This document shows, piece by piece, positions 10,612-18,705 of a stretch of 24,264 nt of DNA. A program made the position numbers and the translations under genes. Positions within the stretch are counted from its first letter, which is position 1. The number at the start of each line of letters is the position of its first letter. The DNA is from Bacteroidaceae bacterium. GTDB taxonomy: Bacteria > Bacteroidota > Bacteroidia > Bacteroidales > Bacteroidaceae. The stretch lies in the NCBI GenBank assembly GCA_016284115.1, contig JAEEOD010000335.1, forward strand, positions 1-24,264. Direction: 5' to 3'. The notes beneath the pieces are model-generated. The model was given only the letters and a program-made list of their open reading frames with translations, searched no databases and was not told the DNA's origin.

Positions 10612-10630
10612 TTAATGCTTTCAGCATTAA
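10612..10630. repeat. Perfect palindrome in the gyrB leader
   Basis: Arms TTAATGCT (10612-10619) and AGCATTAA (10623-10630) around a TTC spacer. It begins at or just after the predicted gyrB transcript start, where it could be an operator or a 5' stem-loop. Confidence 0.6.
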
Positions 10631-10636
10631 TGGGTA

Positions 10637-10668
10637 CAAAAGTACAAAATATTGTGCGAAAATCCAAA
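10637..10668 (-). promoter_or_regulatory. gyrB promoter
   Basis: On the minus strand TTTG (10665-10668), 20-nt spacer, TACTTTTG (10637-10644). The leader to the gyrB ATG is about 60 nt. Confidence 0.68.
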
Positions 10669-10700
10669 ATTTTCAGTACGTTTTTCCTTTACTTTTTGGC

Positions 10701-10738
10701 AATAAAAATACAGGCTGAGTTACGAAAACTCAACCTGT
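10701..10738 (-). terminator. rpsT terminator
   Basis: On the minus strand a 12-bp stem with one mismatch (10727-10738 with 10710-10721) is followed by the T-rich tail TATTTTTATT (10701-10710), 39 nt beyond the rpsT stop codon. Confidence 0.85.
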
Positions 10739-10776
10739 TTATAAGGTATAAAAGTAAAGCTTATTACCAGCGTGTT

Positions 10777-11031
10777 TTACGCCAGCTTGTTGATATACTT
10801 AGCAAGCTTTGACTTCAGGTTACTAGCCTTGTTCTTGTGGATAACGTTTGTTTTTGCCAACTTGTCCAGCAACTTGGTTACGCTAGGCAACATAGCAGCT
10901 GCCTCTTCCTTGTTAGTGGTTGCACGAAGTTTGCGAACAGCATTTCTCATGGTCTTGCCATAATACCTGTTATGCAGTCTTCTTGTTTCTGCTTGTCTAA
11001 TTCTTTTTAGTGCTGATTTATGATTTGCCAT
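10777..11031 (-). CDS. rpsT: 30S ribosomal protein S20
   Basis: An 84-residue, strongly basic S20, which binds 16S rRNA in the lower body of the small subunit. The N-terminus [13 protein letters not shown] and the helical stretch [19 protein letters not shown] are diagnostic, and the length is standard. The ATG at 11031 lies 44 nt after the 3' end of the tRNA-Glu gene on the same strand. I see no TAnnTTTG box and no terminator in that gap, so S20 mRNA probably arises from the tRNA promoter by processing of a joint transcript. A strong hairpin terminator follows. As usual in this phylum no Shine-Dalgarno is present. Confidence 0.97.
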   Translation of the reverse strand: MANHKSALKRIRQAETRRLHNRYYGKTMRNAVRKLRATTNKEEAAAMLPSVTKLLDKLAKTNVIHKNKASNLKSKLAKYINKLA

Positions 11032-11075
11032 CTCGACTAATCTTTTAAATTGTTATTTATTATTTTTCTATTATG

Positions 11076-11147
11076 TAGCCCATAGCAGAGTCGAACTGCT
11101 CTTTAGAGAATGAAAATCTCTCGTCCTAGCCGATAGACGAATGGGCC
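11076..11147 (-). tRNA. tRNA-Glu (anticodon TTC)
   Basis: 72 nt on the minus strand, folding as a full cloverleaf. The acceptor stem GGCCCAT/ATGGGCT ends in a G-U pair. The D arm contains ATCGGCTA, the anticodon stem AGAGA/TCTCT encloses loop TTTTCAT with anticodon TTC, the variable loop has 4 nt, and the T arm is AGCAG TTCGACT CTGCT. The discriminator is A and CCA is not encoded. Confidence 0.96.
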
Positions 11148-11175
11148 TTCGTCAAAATCTGCCGTTAAGCGGATG

Positions 11176-11206
11176 CAAAGGTAGGGACTATTTTTGAATT
11201 GACAAA
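11176..11206 (-). promoter_or_regulatory. Promoter of tRNA-Glu (and probably rpsT)
   Basis: On the minus strand a perfect TTTG (11203-11206), 19-nt spacer, TACCTTTG (11176-11183), 29 nt upstream of the tRNA 5' end. It is divergent from the recO promoter. Confidence 0.78.
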
Positions 11207-11237
11207 ACATTCTTTGAAAAAAAATCTCTTTTTTTGC

Positions 11238-11268
11238 TTTTCTTTGGTTTATAGATGTATTATCTTTG
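11238..11268 (+). promoter_or_regulatory. recO promoter
   Basis: TATCTTTG (11261-11268) is a perfect -7 box; TTTT (11238-11241) lies 19 nt upstream. The ATG at 11289 follows 20 nt after the -7 box, so the leader is very short. Confidence 0.6.
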
Positions 11269-11288
11269 TCCTTAAAAGTAAAAGTGAT

Positions 11289-12020
11289 ATGTTACAGCGC
11301 ACTAAAGGCATCGTCATCCACACTTTTAAGATCAAAGATAACCAGCTCATTGCCGTACTCTTCACCCAGCAATGGGGCAGGGTATCTTACATCACTACCA
11401 TCCCTAAGACCCACAAGTCGGGTGCCAAGCACCTGCTCTTGCAGCCCTTGGCAGAGGTGGAGGTCGAGGCGGATATGAAGCCCATGGCTTCGCTCTTCAG
11501 GGTGAAGTCGGTGCAGACTCTGCAACCTTTAGTCAGCATCCCCTATCATCCTGTCAAGTCGGTCATCGCCCTTTTTGTGCAGGAGTTCCTTTATCGTGCC
11601 ATCCGTGAAGAAGGGCAACCCAATGAGGCGTTCTATGTCTACCTGTCGCACTCTATGCGTTGGCTTGATATGGCGGAGCGCGACTATGCCAATTTTCATC
11701 TTGTGTTTCTCTTGCGTGTGTCACGCTTTTTGGGCTTACAACCCAATGTCGAAGAATTTCATGAGGGGTGCTATTTTGATATGCTCAATGCCTCGTTTGT
11801 TCCCCTCAAACCCCAAGCGCATGCCTACTATGTGACACCTGAGGAGAGTCGGCATTTGGTAAACCTTATGCGTCTCAACTTTGCCAATATGCATTATTTC
11901 AAGATGAATCGCAATGAGCGCAACAGGCTACTTTCCCTCATCAACGACTACTACCGTCTTCACTTGCCCGACTTTCCCGAGCTCAACTCACTCGCCATCC
12001 TCAAAGAAATTTTTGATTAA
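11289..12020 (+). CDS. recO: DNA repair protein RecO
   Basis: A 243-residue RecO, which helps RecR load RecA onto SSB-coated single-stranded DNA in gap repair. The N-terminal OB-fold begins MLQRTKGIVIHTFKIKDN and contains the typical VLFTQQWGRVSYI strand. A helical C-terminal domain follows. Only one cysteine (EGCYFD) is present, so the zinc finger seen in some RecO proteins is missing; this is common in Bacteroidetes. The ATG at 11289 is chosen over an in-frame start at 11199 because the OB-fold starts there and a perfect -7 box lies at 11261-11268, inside the longer reading frame. It is followed by an esterase gene with its own -7 box. Confidence 0.93.
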   Translation: MLQRTKGIVIHTFKIKDNQLIAVLFTQQWGRVSYITTIPKTHKSGAKHLLLQPLAEVEVEADMKPMASLFRVKSVQTLQPLVSIPYHPVKSVIALFVQEFLYRAIREEGQPNEAFYVYLSHSMRWLDMAERDYANFHLVFLLRVSRFLGLQPNVEEFHEGCYFDMLNASFVPLKPQAHAYYVTPEESRHLVNLMRLNFANMHYFKMNRNERNRLLSLINDYYRLHLPDFPELNSLAILKEIFD

Positions 12021-12048
12021 TATGTAATATGGAATAAAGAAAAATCCT

Positions 12049-12056
12049 TATATTTG
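12049..12056 (+). promoter_or_regulatory. -7 box of the third esterase gene
   Basis: TATATTTG matches TAnnTTTG and lies 33 nt before the ATG at 12090. No clear -33 TTTG is present at the right spacing. Confidence 0.45.
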
Positions 12057-12077
12057 TAAAGCATATCAAATTCTTAA

Positions 12078-13220
<1,143 letters not shown>

Positions 13221-13239
13221 AAGATGATTATGAGGATTT

Positions 13240-13273
13240 AAAAAAGAAGGCAGATGAACTGCCTTCTTTTTTT
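13240..13273. terminator. Bidirectional terminator between esterase and DjlA-like gene
   Basis: An 11-bp perfect stem AAAGAAGGCAG (13243-13253) / CTGCCTTCTTT (13259-13269) with ATGAA loop. It is flanked by A on the left and T on the right, so it serves both converging genes. Confidence 0.92.
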
Positions 13274-13290
13274 ATTAATGAATATAATTT

Positions 13291-14082
13291 TCAGCTCAGT
13301 CCCCTTGCCTGGAATATCATTTCCTTTGCCTTGTTGATCTCTTGCAACTTCTTGGTAGCAGCTTCCTTTACGTCATCCCCCAGGTGTGACACCTTGTCGG
13401 GGTGATGCTGTACTACCATCTTGCGATATGCCTTACGAACTTCCTCATCGGTAGCGTCTGGACTGATACCCAGTACTTTGTAAGCATCGTCTAGTGTGGT
13501 GCCACCCAACGACAGCATCTGGTCAACGATGTTAGCATCCAGTTGCAGGTTTATCGTCATCTCTCTCAGCGCTTCTACCTCCTTCTGGTGTACTTTGCCA
13601 TCAGCCTTTGCCAGTTGTGCTAAGAATGCCACCAGTTGTATGCGTTGCTCTTCTGGCATTGAGAACGCCATTTCTGAACACGCTTGACGGATCTGTTGTT
13701 GCCAAGCCACTTCGCCCTGCTTTTTCTTATAGTCGAACAATCGTAGCAGTATATTGTTGCCTTCGGTCGAGGCGTTAGGCCCAAATGATTCTCGTAACCA
13801 TTGGCGCACCATTTCCATCTCCGAGTGCATGATTTTGGCATCGGCGTGTATCATGTGGGCGCATAGTACCATTAGCGAGAAGAGGAAGTCGTTCCTTGCT
13901 CCAATATTCACTTGTTGACCGTAGCCCCCTGTGTTGTCCATGTCCTCCTCTACATAGCCCTGTTGAGCCTTGTCGGTAAAAGCATCGAACAGTGACCCTA
14001 ACACGAATCCTGCTATTGCACCTAGTATACTACCTGTATTGATGAAGCCAAACAAGCCTCCTATCCATTTGCCGAATGCCAT
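13291..14082 (-). CDS. DjlA-like TerB and J-domain co-chaperone
   Basis: A 263-residue protein. The N-terminus (residues 8-36) is glycine- and hydrophobic-rich (GGLFGFINTGSILGAIAGFV) and probably membrane-associated. Residues about 60-190 form a TerB-like helical domain with the repeated acidic motifs ADAKIMHSEME and ADGKVHQKEVE. Residues about 200-260 are a J domain with HPD at 227-229 and the helix-I motif YKVLGI. This order is that of DjlA, a membrane-anchored partner that stimulates DnaK ATPase. The J domain is intact, so DnaK partnership is likely; client proteins are unknown. It lies 63 nt downstream of the SDR gene on the same strand, with no terminator between. Confidence 0.88.
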   Translation of the reverse strand: MAFGKWIGGLFGFINTGSILGAIAGFVLGSLFDAFTDKAQQGYVEEDMDNTGGYGQQVNIGARNDFLFSLMVLCAHMIHADAKIMHSEMEMVRQWLRESFGPNASTEGNNILLRLFDYKKKQGEVAWQQQIRQACSEMAFSMPEEQRIQLVAFLAQLAKADGKVHQKEVEALREMTINLQLDANIVDQMLSLGGTTLDDAYKVLGISPDATDEEVRKAYRKMVVQHHPDKVSHLGDDVKEAATKKLQEINKAKEMIFQARGLS

Positions 14083-14100
14083 AACTTCTATAATAGATTT

Positions 14101-14124
14101 ATGATGCTATATCATGATGCTATA
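14101..14124. repeat. Short tandem direct repeat before the DjlA-like gene
   Basis: ATGATGCTATA occurs at 14101-14111 and again at 14114-14124 (period 13 nt), 19-42 nt upstream of the DjlA-like start codon on the minus strand. It could be chance or a regulator site. Confidence 0.4.
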
Positions 14125-14145
14125 CAACAATCGTGCCAAAGAGAA

Positions 14146-14958
14146 TTAGAGAGCGTGCCCACCCGATACTTTTATGACTTGCCCTGTAAGCATTCGTGCT
14201 TGCTTACTTGCTAAGAACAAAATAGTTTCAGCAATATCTTCAGGTTGGATTAGTTCGCCCATAGGAATATTTGGAATGACAGCCTTTTCCAAATTAGCAT
14301 CAATCCATCCTGTTTGTGTTGGGCCAGGTGCCACACAATTCACTGTTATTCCATACTTTGCTACTTCAAGGGCAATGCTACGAGTAAGAGCTTCCATAGT
14401 GGCTTTGCTTGCCCCATATGTAATCTGACCTGCAAATACTTGTGCTGCATCTGTAGAAAGATTAATAATTCTACCAAAATCATTTCGACGCTTTATGAAC
14501 TCTCTTATCATCATAATGCTACCTCGAACATTAACGGCGAATGTATCGTCAATCACACCCTGGGTGATTCTTTCTATGGTGTCAAGGCCATCCATATCAC
14601 CATCAGCCGCATTGTTTACCAAGATATCAACCCTTCCATACCGTTCCATCACCTTTGAGTAGATCTCCTTTACAGCTATTTCATTAGATATATCGCTTTC
14701 TATAATAAAATAGTCAGCATTCATTTCCTTAAGTTTGCCTTCTACAATAGCTGCATTACCTGCATTTGATTGGAAATATCTGTCTGCCCCATTCCTATCT
14801 GTCTTATTCTCATCATATTTCCTTATGATTCTCTTATACACTAATACCACTTTTGCCCCTTCTCGAGCAAAAGCGATTGCTGTCGTTGCTCCAATTCCCT
14901 GAGGGTTGTTTGCCCCAGTAATGAGAGCCACTCTATCTTTTAATCCATAATTAATCAT
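14146..14958 (-). CDS. Short-chain dehydrogenase/reductase, FabG-like
   Basis: A 270-residue classical SDR, an NAD(P)-dependent oxidoreductase with a Rossmann fold. The cofactor loop TGANNPQGIG spans 14-23, Asp89 lies in ESDIS, NNAA is at 115-118, and the catalytic set is Asn143, Ser168, Tyr181 and Lys185 (YGASK). The C-terminal motifs NCVAPGPTQT and TGQVIKVSGG are usual. A short insertion (about 41-75) follows beta-strand 2. It resembles 3-oxoacyl-ACP reductases of FabG type, but the substrate is unknown. Unlike every other gene here it has a strong Shine-Dalgarno (AGGAGG, 14968-14973, 9 nt before the ATG), and its codon use looks more AT-rich. Both suggest acquisition from outside the phylum, perhaps from a Firmicute. 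Confidence 0.9.
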   Translation of the reverse strand: MINYGLKDRVALITGANNPQGIGATTAIAFAREGAKVVLVYKRIIRKYDENKTDRNGADRYFQSNAGNAAIVEGKLKEMNADYFIIESDISNEIAVKEIYSKVMERYGRVDILVNNAADGDMDGLDTIERITQGVIDDTFAVNVRGSIMMIREFIKRRNDFGRIINLSTDAAQVFAGQITYGASKATMEALTRSIALEVAKYGITVNCVAPGPTQTGWIDANLEKAVIPNIPMGELIQPEDIAETILFLASKQARMLTGQVIKVSGGHAL

Positions 14959-14967
14959 TTTATGTCT

Positions 14968-14973
14968 CCTCCT
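14968..14973 (-). promoter_or_regulatory. Strong Shine-Dalgarno of the SDR gene
   Basis: On the minus strand AAGGAGGAGA contains AGGAGG 9 nt before the ATG at 14958. This is notable because other genes in the window lack such a site. Confidence 0.85.
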
Positions 14974-14987
14974 TTTACTCCTAAAAA

Positions 14988-15004
14988 GTAACGTTACAAA
15001 GATA
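14988..15004 (-). promoter_or_regulatory. SDR -7 box overlapping a perfect palindrome
   Basis: On the minus strand TATCTTTG (14997-15004) is a full -7 match. The perfect 10-bp palindrome GTAACGTTAC (14988-14997) abuts it and covers the expected transcript start, a typical place for a repressor operator. The -33 element is weak (TTG with 22-nt spacing). Confidence 0.5.
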
Positions 15005-15257
15005 CAATTTTTATTCTAATATTTTGCAAGATGATAAGTTTGACTTTTCTTGGTTTTATTGACAGCATATAATTGATTATTTAAAAACTTGTCATAGCAA
15101 AAAGAGACAATTAGAACAATAATTTTGGCCGAATCATTTAGTAAAGAAAGAGTATCGTTTAGAGGAAGTAAAAGGTGGGTTTACTAGAACTAAACCGCCC
15201 TTTTACTAGAACTAAGTCACTTCATCCCAAATCCAGCAAAAAAAAATCCTAGCTTAT
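15005..15257. other. Intergenic spacer between divergent SDR and metK promoters
   Basis: Together with the flanking promoters this gives a 409-nt gene-free gap (14959-15367). No ORF or tRNA was found. It is AT-rich except for the palindrome and direct repeat described separately at 15167-15215. A lone TAATTTTG at 15120-15127 matches the -7 consensus but has no -33 partner. Confidence 0.6.
15167..15215. repeat. Imperfect palindrome overlapping a 14-nt direct repeat
   Basis: The arms 15167-15183 and 15191-15207 pair at 15 of 17 positions around the 7-nt loop CTAGAAC. Overlapping them, TTTACTAGAACTAA occurs at 15180-15193 and again at 15202-15215 (period 22 nt, about two helical turns). The element lies 43 nt upstream of the metK -33 box and outside the expected transcripts of both flanking genes. 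Confidence 0.75.
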
Positions 15258-15288
15258 TTTGTTCTGTCTTTGACTTGCACTATCTTTG
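15258..15288 (+). promoter_or_regulatory. metK promoter
   Basis: A perfect TTTG (15258-15261), 19-nt spacer, TATCTTTG (15281-15288). The leader to the ATG is about 75 nt. No hairpin-plus-T-run attenuator and no recognisable SAM riboswitch was seen in it. Confidence 0.8.
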
Positions 15289-15367
15289 CAGCCGAAAGAC
15301 AACTATTTATTAATAAGGTGGATGGATTTGCATTGCTTGCAACCACACTAAAAAATGCTAAAATATT

Positions 15368-16660
15368 ATGGGATACTTATTTACTTCTGAGTCGGTGTCT
15401 GAAGGACACCCCGACAAAGTGGCGGACCAAATATCGGACGCCATTCTTGACAAACTCTTGGCTTATGATGCAGATTCTAAAGTTGCCTGCGAAACGCTGG
15501 TTACTACTGGGCAAGTGGTGCTGGCTGGTGAGGTGAAGACGAGTGCTTATATTGATATGCCACTCGTGGCACGCCAGGTGATCAAACGCATTGGATATAC
15601 CAAAGGAGAGTATATGTTTGAAAGTAACTCGTGTGGTGTATTGAGCGCCATACACGAGCAAAGCCCCGATATCAATCGAGGTGTGGAGCGTGAAAATCCT
15701 ATGAATCAGGGCGCAGGCGACCAGGGCATGATGTTCGGATATGCTACCAATGAGACGGAAAACTATATGCCTTTGTCACTCGATTTGTCACACCGTATTT
15801 TGCGTGTGCTGGCTGAGATTCGCAGGGAGGGGAAGGTAATGACTTATCTCAGACCGGATGCGAAGAGTCAGGTAACCATCGAATATGACGACAATGGACA
15901 GCCTGCTCGCATTGACACCATCGTAGTGTCGACACAACACGACGAGTTTGTGTTGCCTTCTGACAATACGAAGGAGGCTCAACTGAAAGCTGATGAGGAG
16001 ATGTTGGCAATCATACGCAATGATGTGAAGACGATACTGATACCTCGCGTGATGGAGACCATCAAGGCGCCTTATGTGCTGAAACTCTTTAATGGTGATA
16101 TCAATTATCATGTGAACCCAACAGGCAAATTTGTAATTGGTGGTCCTCATGGTGATACAGGCTTGACAGGACGCAAAATCATTGTGGACACCTATGGTGG
16201 CAAGGGCGCTCATGGTGGTGGTGCTTTCTCTGGAAAAGACCCCAGTAAGGTGGATAGGAGTGCTGCTTATGCGGCTCGTCATATTGCAAAGAACTTGGTG
16301 GCAGCTGGTGTGAGCGACGAGTTATTGGTGCAGGTGTCGTATGCCATTGGTGTGGCTGAGCCAGTAAGCATTTATGTGAATACTTACGGACGCAGTCATG
16401 TAAACATGACAGATGGTGAGATTGCCAAGGTGGTGGGAAAGTTGTTCGATTTGCGACCAAAAGCGATAGAAGACAGGTTGAAGTTGCGAAATCCTATCTA
16501 TGAAGAGACGGCTGCTTATGGACACATGGGGCGAGAGCCACAGACAGTAGTGAAACACTTCCGCTCTATTTACGAAGGTGATAAGGACGTGGAAGTAGAG
16601 CTGTTTACTTGGGAGAAACTGGACTATGTAGACCAAGTGAAAGAGGCTTTCGGATTATAA
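15368..16660 (+). CDS. metK: S-adenosylmethionine synthetase
   Basis: A 430-residue MetK, which makes S-adenosylmethionine from methionine and ATP in the cytoplasm. It begins [17 protein letters not shown], the ATP-binding motif. [12 protein letters not shown] and the phosphate-binding [19 protein letters not shown] are both intact. The protein is longer than the roughly 385 residues of E. coli MetK; the extra length is in the central domain around residues 155-215 (including [14 protein letters not shown]), as in other Bacteroidetes. It is the first gene of the long run to tyrS. The stop codon overlaps the start of the next gene (TAATG), indicating translational coupling. Confidence 0.98.
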   Translation: MGYLFTSESVSEGHPDKVADQISDAILDKLLAYDADSKVACETLVTTGQVVLAGEVKTSAYIDMPLVARQVIKRIGYTKGEYMFESNSCGVLSAIHEQSPDINRGVERENPMNQGAGDQGMMFGYATNETENYMPLSLDLSHRILRVLAEIRREGKVMTYLRPDAKSQVTIEYDDNGQPARIDTIVVSTQHDEFVLPSDNTKEAQLKADEEMLAIIRNDVKTILIPRVMETIKAPYVLKLFNGDINYHVNPTGKFVIGGPHGDTGLTGRKIIVDTYGGKGAHGGGAFSGKDPSKVDRSAAYAARHIAKNLVAAGVSDELLVQVSYAIGVAEPVSIYVNTYGRSHVNMTDGEIAKVVGKLFDLRPKAIEDRLKLRNPIYEETAAYGHMGREPQTVVKHFRSIYEGDKDVEVELFTWEKLDYVDQVKEAFGL

Positions 16661-17421
16661 TGTTCAACGTTGAGCGTTCAATAGTTTTCAATTTCACTCA
16701 TGTGTCTGAGGAGTATGATTTCATGCAGGGTGACGACTTTGAGTGGGTGGAATGCACGCAGGTGGAGGGTACCGACTGCTATTGCGATACCGAGGCGGAA
16801 AAAAGGTTGAATGGACTGATGGCTGATCAGCCATTAGAGACGGTACACTGGTTGGACTCTGGCGACTACCATTATCTGTCAAAGCTATGGACTGACCGCA
16901 TTTTGGAGCCGTTTACCCTTGTGGTATTGGACCATCATCCTGATATGCAACGACCGATGTTTGGTGAATTGCTATCGTGTGGTAGTTGGGTGAGGGCGGC
17001 ACTTGAACAGAATCCGCAACTGAGGCAGGTGTGGCTGATTGGAATGGATGACAAATTGGTGGGTGAGACGCAAGGCTTCGGTGACAAACTGAAGATGGTG
17101 ACAGAGAGCCAACTGAGAACAACACCATTGGACCAGCTCTTACAGGAATTTGTAATGGAGGCACCTCTTTATCTCTCCATTGACAAGGATGTGATGACTC
17201 CCAACGAGTGTAGTACCAATTGGGATCAAGGTACCATGAGTTGGAAACAGTTGACCGCTTTGCTGGAGGCACTGATGCAAAATAGGGTGATAGGCATCGA
17301 CATATGTGGGGAGGAGCCCAAGATTCTTACTGAGTGCTGCTATCGTCCTGATGGCAACATCAATGCTAAGTTTAATGATAGTCTGCATAATATAATAAAG
17401 GAGATATGCTCAACAAAATAA
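16660..17421 (+). CDS. Arginase-fold (ureohydrolase-like) protein
   Basis: A 253-residue protein with the metal-binding pattern of the arginase/agmatinase/formiminoglutamase fold. His71 in SGDYHYLS stands where the family has GGDH, Asp91-His92 and Asp95 come from DHHPD (family DAHxD), and Asp175/Asp177 from SIDKD (family SxDxD). It is shorter than typical ureohydrolases (about 300 residues) and the motifs deviate: GDYH for GGDH and DHHPD for DAHxD. The guanidino substrate is therefore uncertain. The ATG at 16660 overlaps the metK stop by one nt; a longer in-frame start at 16609 would lie inside metK and is less likely. The LOG-family gene starts 16 nt before its end. A role near SAM or polyamine metabolism is only inference. 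Confidence 0.75.
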   Translation: MFNVERSIVFNFTHVSEEYDFMQGDDFEWVECTQVEGTDCYCDTEAEKRLNGLMADQPLETVHWLDSGDYHYLSKLWTDRILEPFTLVVLDHHPDMQRPMFGELLSCGSWVRAALEQNPQLRQVWLIGMDDKLVGETQGFGDKLKMVTESQLRTTPLDQLLQEFVMEAPLYLSIDKDVMTPNECSTNWDQGTMSWKQLTALLEALMQNRVIGIDICGEEPKILTECCYRPDGNINAKFNDSLHNIIKEICSTK

Positions 17422-17996
17422 GAAATGTTAGTGTATATTGCGCTTCGAGCACACAAGTAAGTGAGGCTTATAAGGAGGATGCTGCCAAATTAGGCAAGTT
17501 GTTTGCTGAACATGGTGTGACATTGGTATATGGTGGTGGTGCTGTGGGACTGATGGGAACAATATGCGATGCAGTGAAAGCGCATGGGGGTAAGGCCATT
17601 GGTGTAATACCTCACTTCATGGTGGAAAAAGGGTGGTTGCGTTCTGGACTTGATGAGGTGATTGAGGTGGAGACGATGGCGGAACGCAAGCGCATCATGG
17701 CGGAGATATCGGATGCTGCTATTGCTCTGCCTGGCGGAGTAGGCACCTTTGACGAACTGATGGACATTGTGGCGCTCAAGAAGTTGGGACTTTACCTTAA
17801 ACCTGTAGTAATCCTTAACACTCGTGATTATTATCAACCTTTGGCAACGTTGCTGGAGAGGTCGGTGGAAGAGCATTTCCAAGATGAAAAGTTTCGTCAA
17901 GTATGGAGAATGGCTAATACACCTGAAGAGGCGATAGACTATATATTCACAGAACCATATTGGACAGAAGACGTGATTGTGAAAGCTGTGTTATGA
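17406..17996 (+). CDS. LOG family protein (TIGR00730; putative nucleotide phosphoribohydrolase)
   Basis: A 196-residue Rossmann-like protein of the LOG/lysine-decarboxylase-like family. The motifs are VYGGGAVGLMG at 41-51, the Arg-Lys pair in MAERKRIM at 91-98, and the family signature PGGVGTFDE at 109-117. Characterised members cleave the N-glycosidic bond of cytokinin or purine nucleoside monophosphates to give free base and ribose 5-phosphate. The ordinary bacterial substrate is probably a nucleoside monophosphate such as AMP. It is cytoplasmic. The start at 17406 overlaps the upstream gene by 16 nt, and the stop overlaps the next start as ATGA. Confident in family, less in substrate. Confidence 0.92.
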   Translation: MLNKIRNVSVYCASSTQVSEAYKEDAAKLGKLFAEHGVTLVYGGGAVGLMGTICDAVKAHGGKAIGVIPHFMVEKGWLRSGLDEVIEVETMAERKRIMAEISDAAIALPGGVGTFDELMDIVALKKLGLYLKPVVILNTRDYYQPLATLLERSVEEHFQDEKFRQVWRMANTPEEAIDYIFTEPYWTEDVIVKAVL

Positions 17997-18688
17997 TGGG
18001 GGAGCCAATTCCATATTATATGAAGTCTGACGATGTCGTGACGGTGGTTTTGATAGTCTGTGTAATATTAGTAACGTTGGCATTGACGATGATAGGCAAA
18101 CCTTGGAGTCGTAAGATAGCACAATTGCCCTTGTTCAATTTCCGTCAAAACGACTTGAATGTTACGGAAACGCCTGGAGGAATTCAGCCCTTTTTGTTTA
18201 TACAGATGGGATTGGCAGTTAGTTTGTTACTGATTGACATTACTATCCGTATGAACCAGCCGTTGGTAGAACTGCCTCTGTCATCGAGTGCGCTGTTAGC
18301 TTTCTACATGATGCTTGCTGCAGCCTTTCTCGTCTTTCGTTGGTTGCTCTATCGGTTTGTGCTATGGATGTTTGTACCGCCAGTACAAATACCTTTCATT
18401 ATGGAAGCATGGACTAACTCTGTATGTTTGGAGGGAGTGCTTTTATTACCAATGATGATGGTGGATATATATTACAATATGCACTCTGTTTTGTTCGTTA
18501 TAGTGATACTTGTAGTATCGATTACCCCTCGTATTTGGCTGTTTTATTGGCAAAAAAAACTTTTTTCCCTGAATTTGTATGGCAGTTTGCTAATATTTTT
18601 GTACTTTTGTGCGCTCGAAATTCTTCCTATAGTTTTTATTGCTATTGGAACGAGACAGCTGAACCGATATTTACTATTTAATTATTAG
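17993..18688 (+). CDS. DUF4271 integral membrane protein
   Basis: A 231-residue very hydrophobic protein with about six membrane segments (near residues 15-36, 66-86, 97-127, 149-166, 170-194 and 203-222). It matches the DUF4271 family, found in Bacteroidetes next to hemD. The ATG at 17993 overlaps the upstream stop as ATGA; a second ATG follows at 17996 and cannot be excluded. An in-frame upstream start at 17960 would lie inside the LOG gene. Function is unknown. Conserved linkage with hemD and rnpA suggests a housekeeping membrane role, but nothing in the sequence indicates an activity. Confidence 0.85.
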   Translation: MMGEPIPYYMKSDDVVTVVLIVCVILVTLALTMIGKPWSRKIAQLPLFNFRQNDLNVTETPGGIQPFLFIQMGLAVSLLLIDITIRMNQPLVELPLSSSALLAFYMMLAAAFLVFRWLLYRFVLWMFVPPVQIPFIMEAWTNSVCLEGVLLLPMMMVDIYYNMHSVLFVIVILVVSITPRIWLFYWQKKLFSLNLYGSLLIFLYFCALEILPIVFIAIGTRQLNRYLLFNY

Positions 18689-18705
18689 TTTTTTAAGTGT
18701 TGGAA

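Noticed and set aside
11199..11288. Upstream start for recO adding 30 residues
   Set aside because: A perfect -7 box at 11261-11268 lies inside the extension and the RecO OB-fold starts at the ATG at 11289.
15167..15215. CRISPR array reading of the TTTACTAGAACTAA repeats
   Set aside because: Only two short copies with an 8-nt gap, no spacers and no cas genes.
15289..15367. Possible SAM riboswitch in the metK leader
   Set aside because: The leader is about 75 nt, AT-rich, and shows no conserved aptamer core or terminator/anti-terminator pair by eye.
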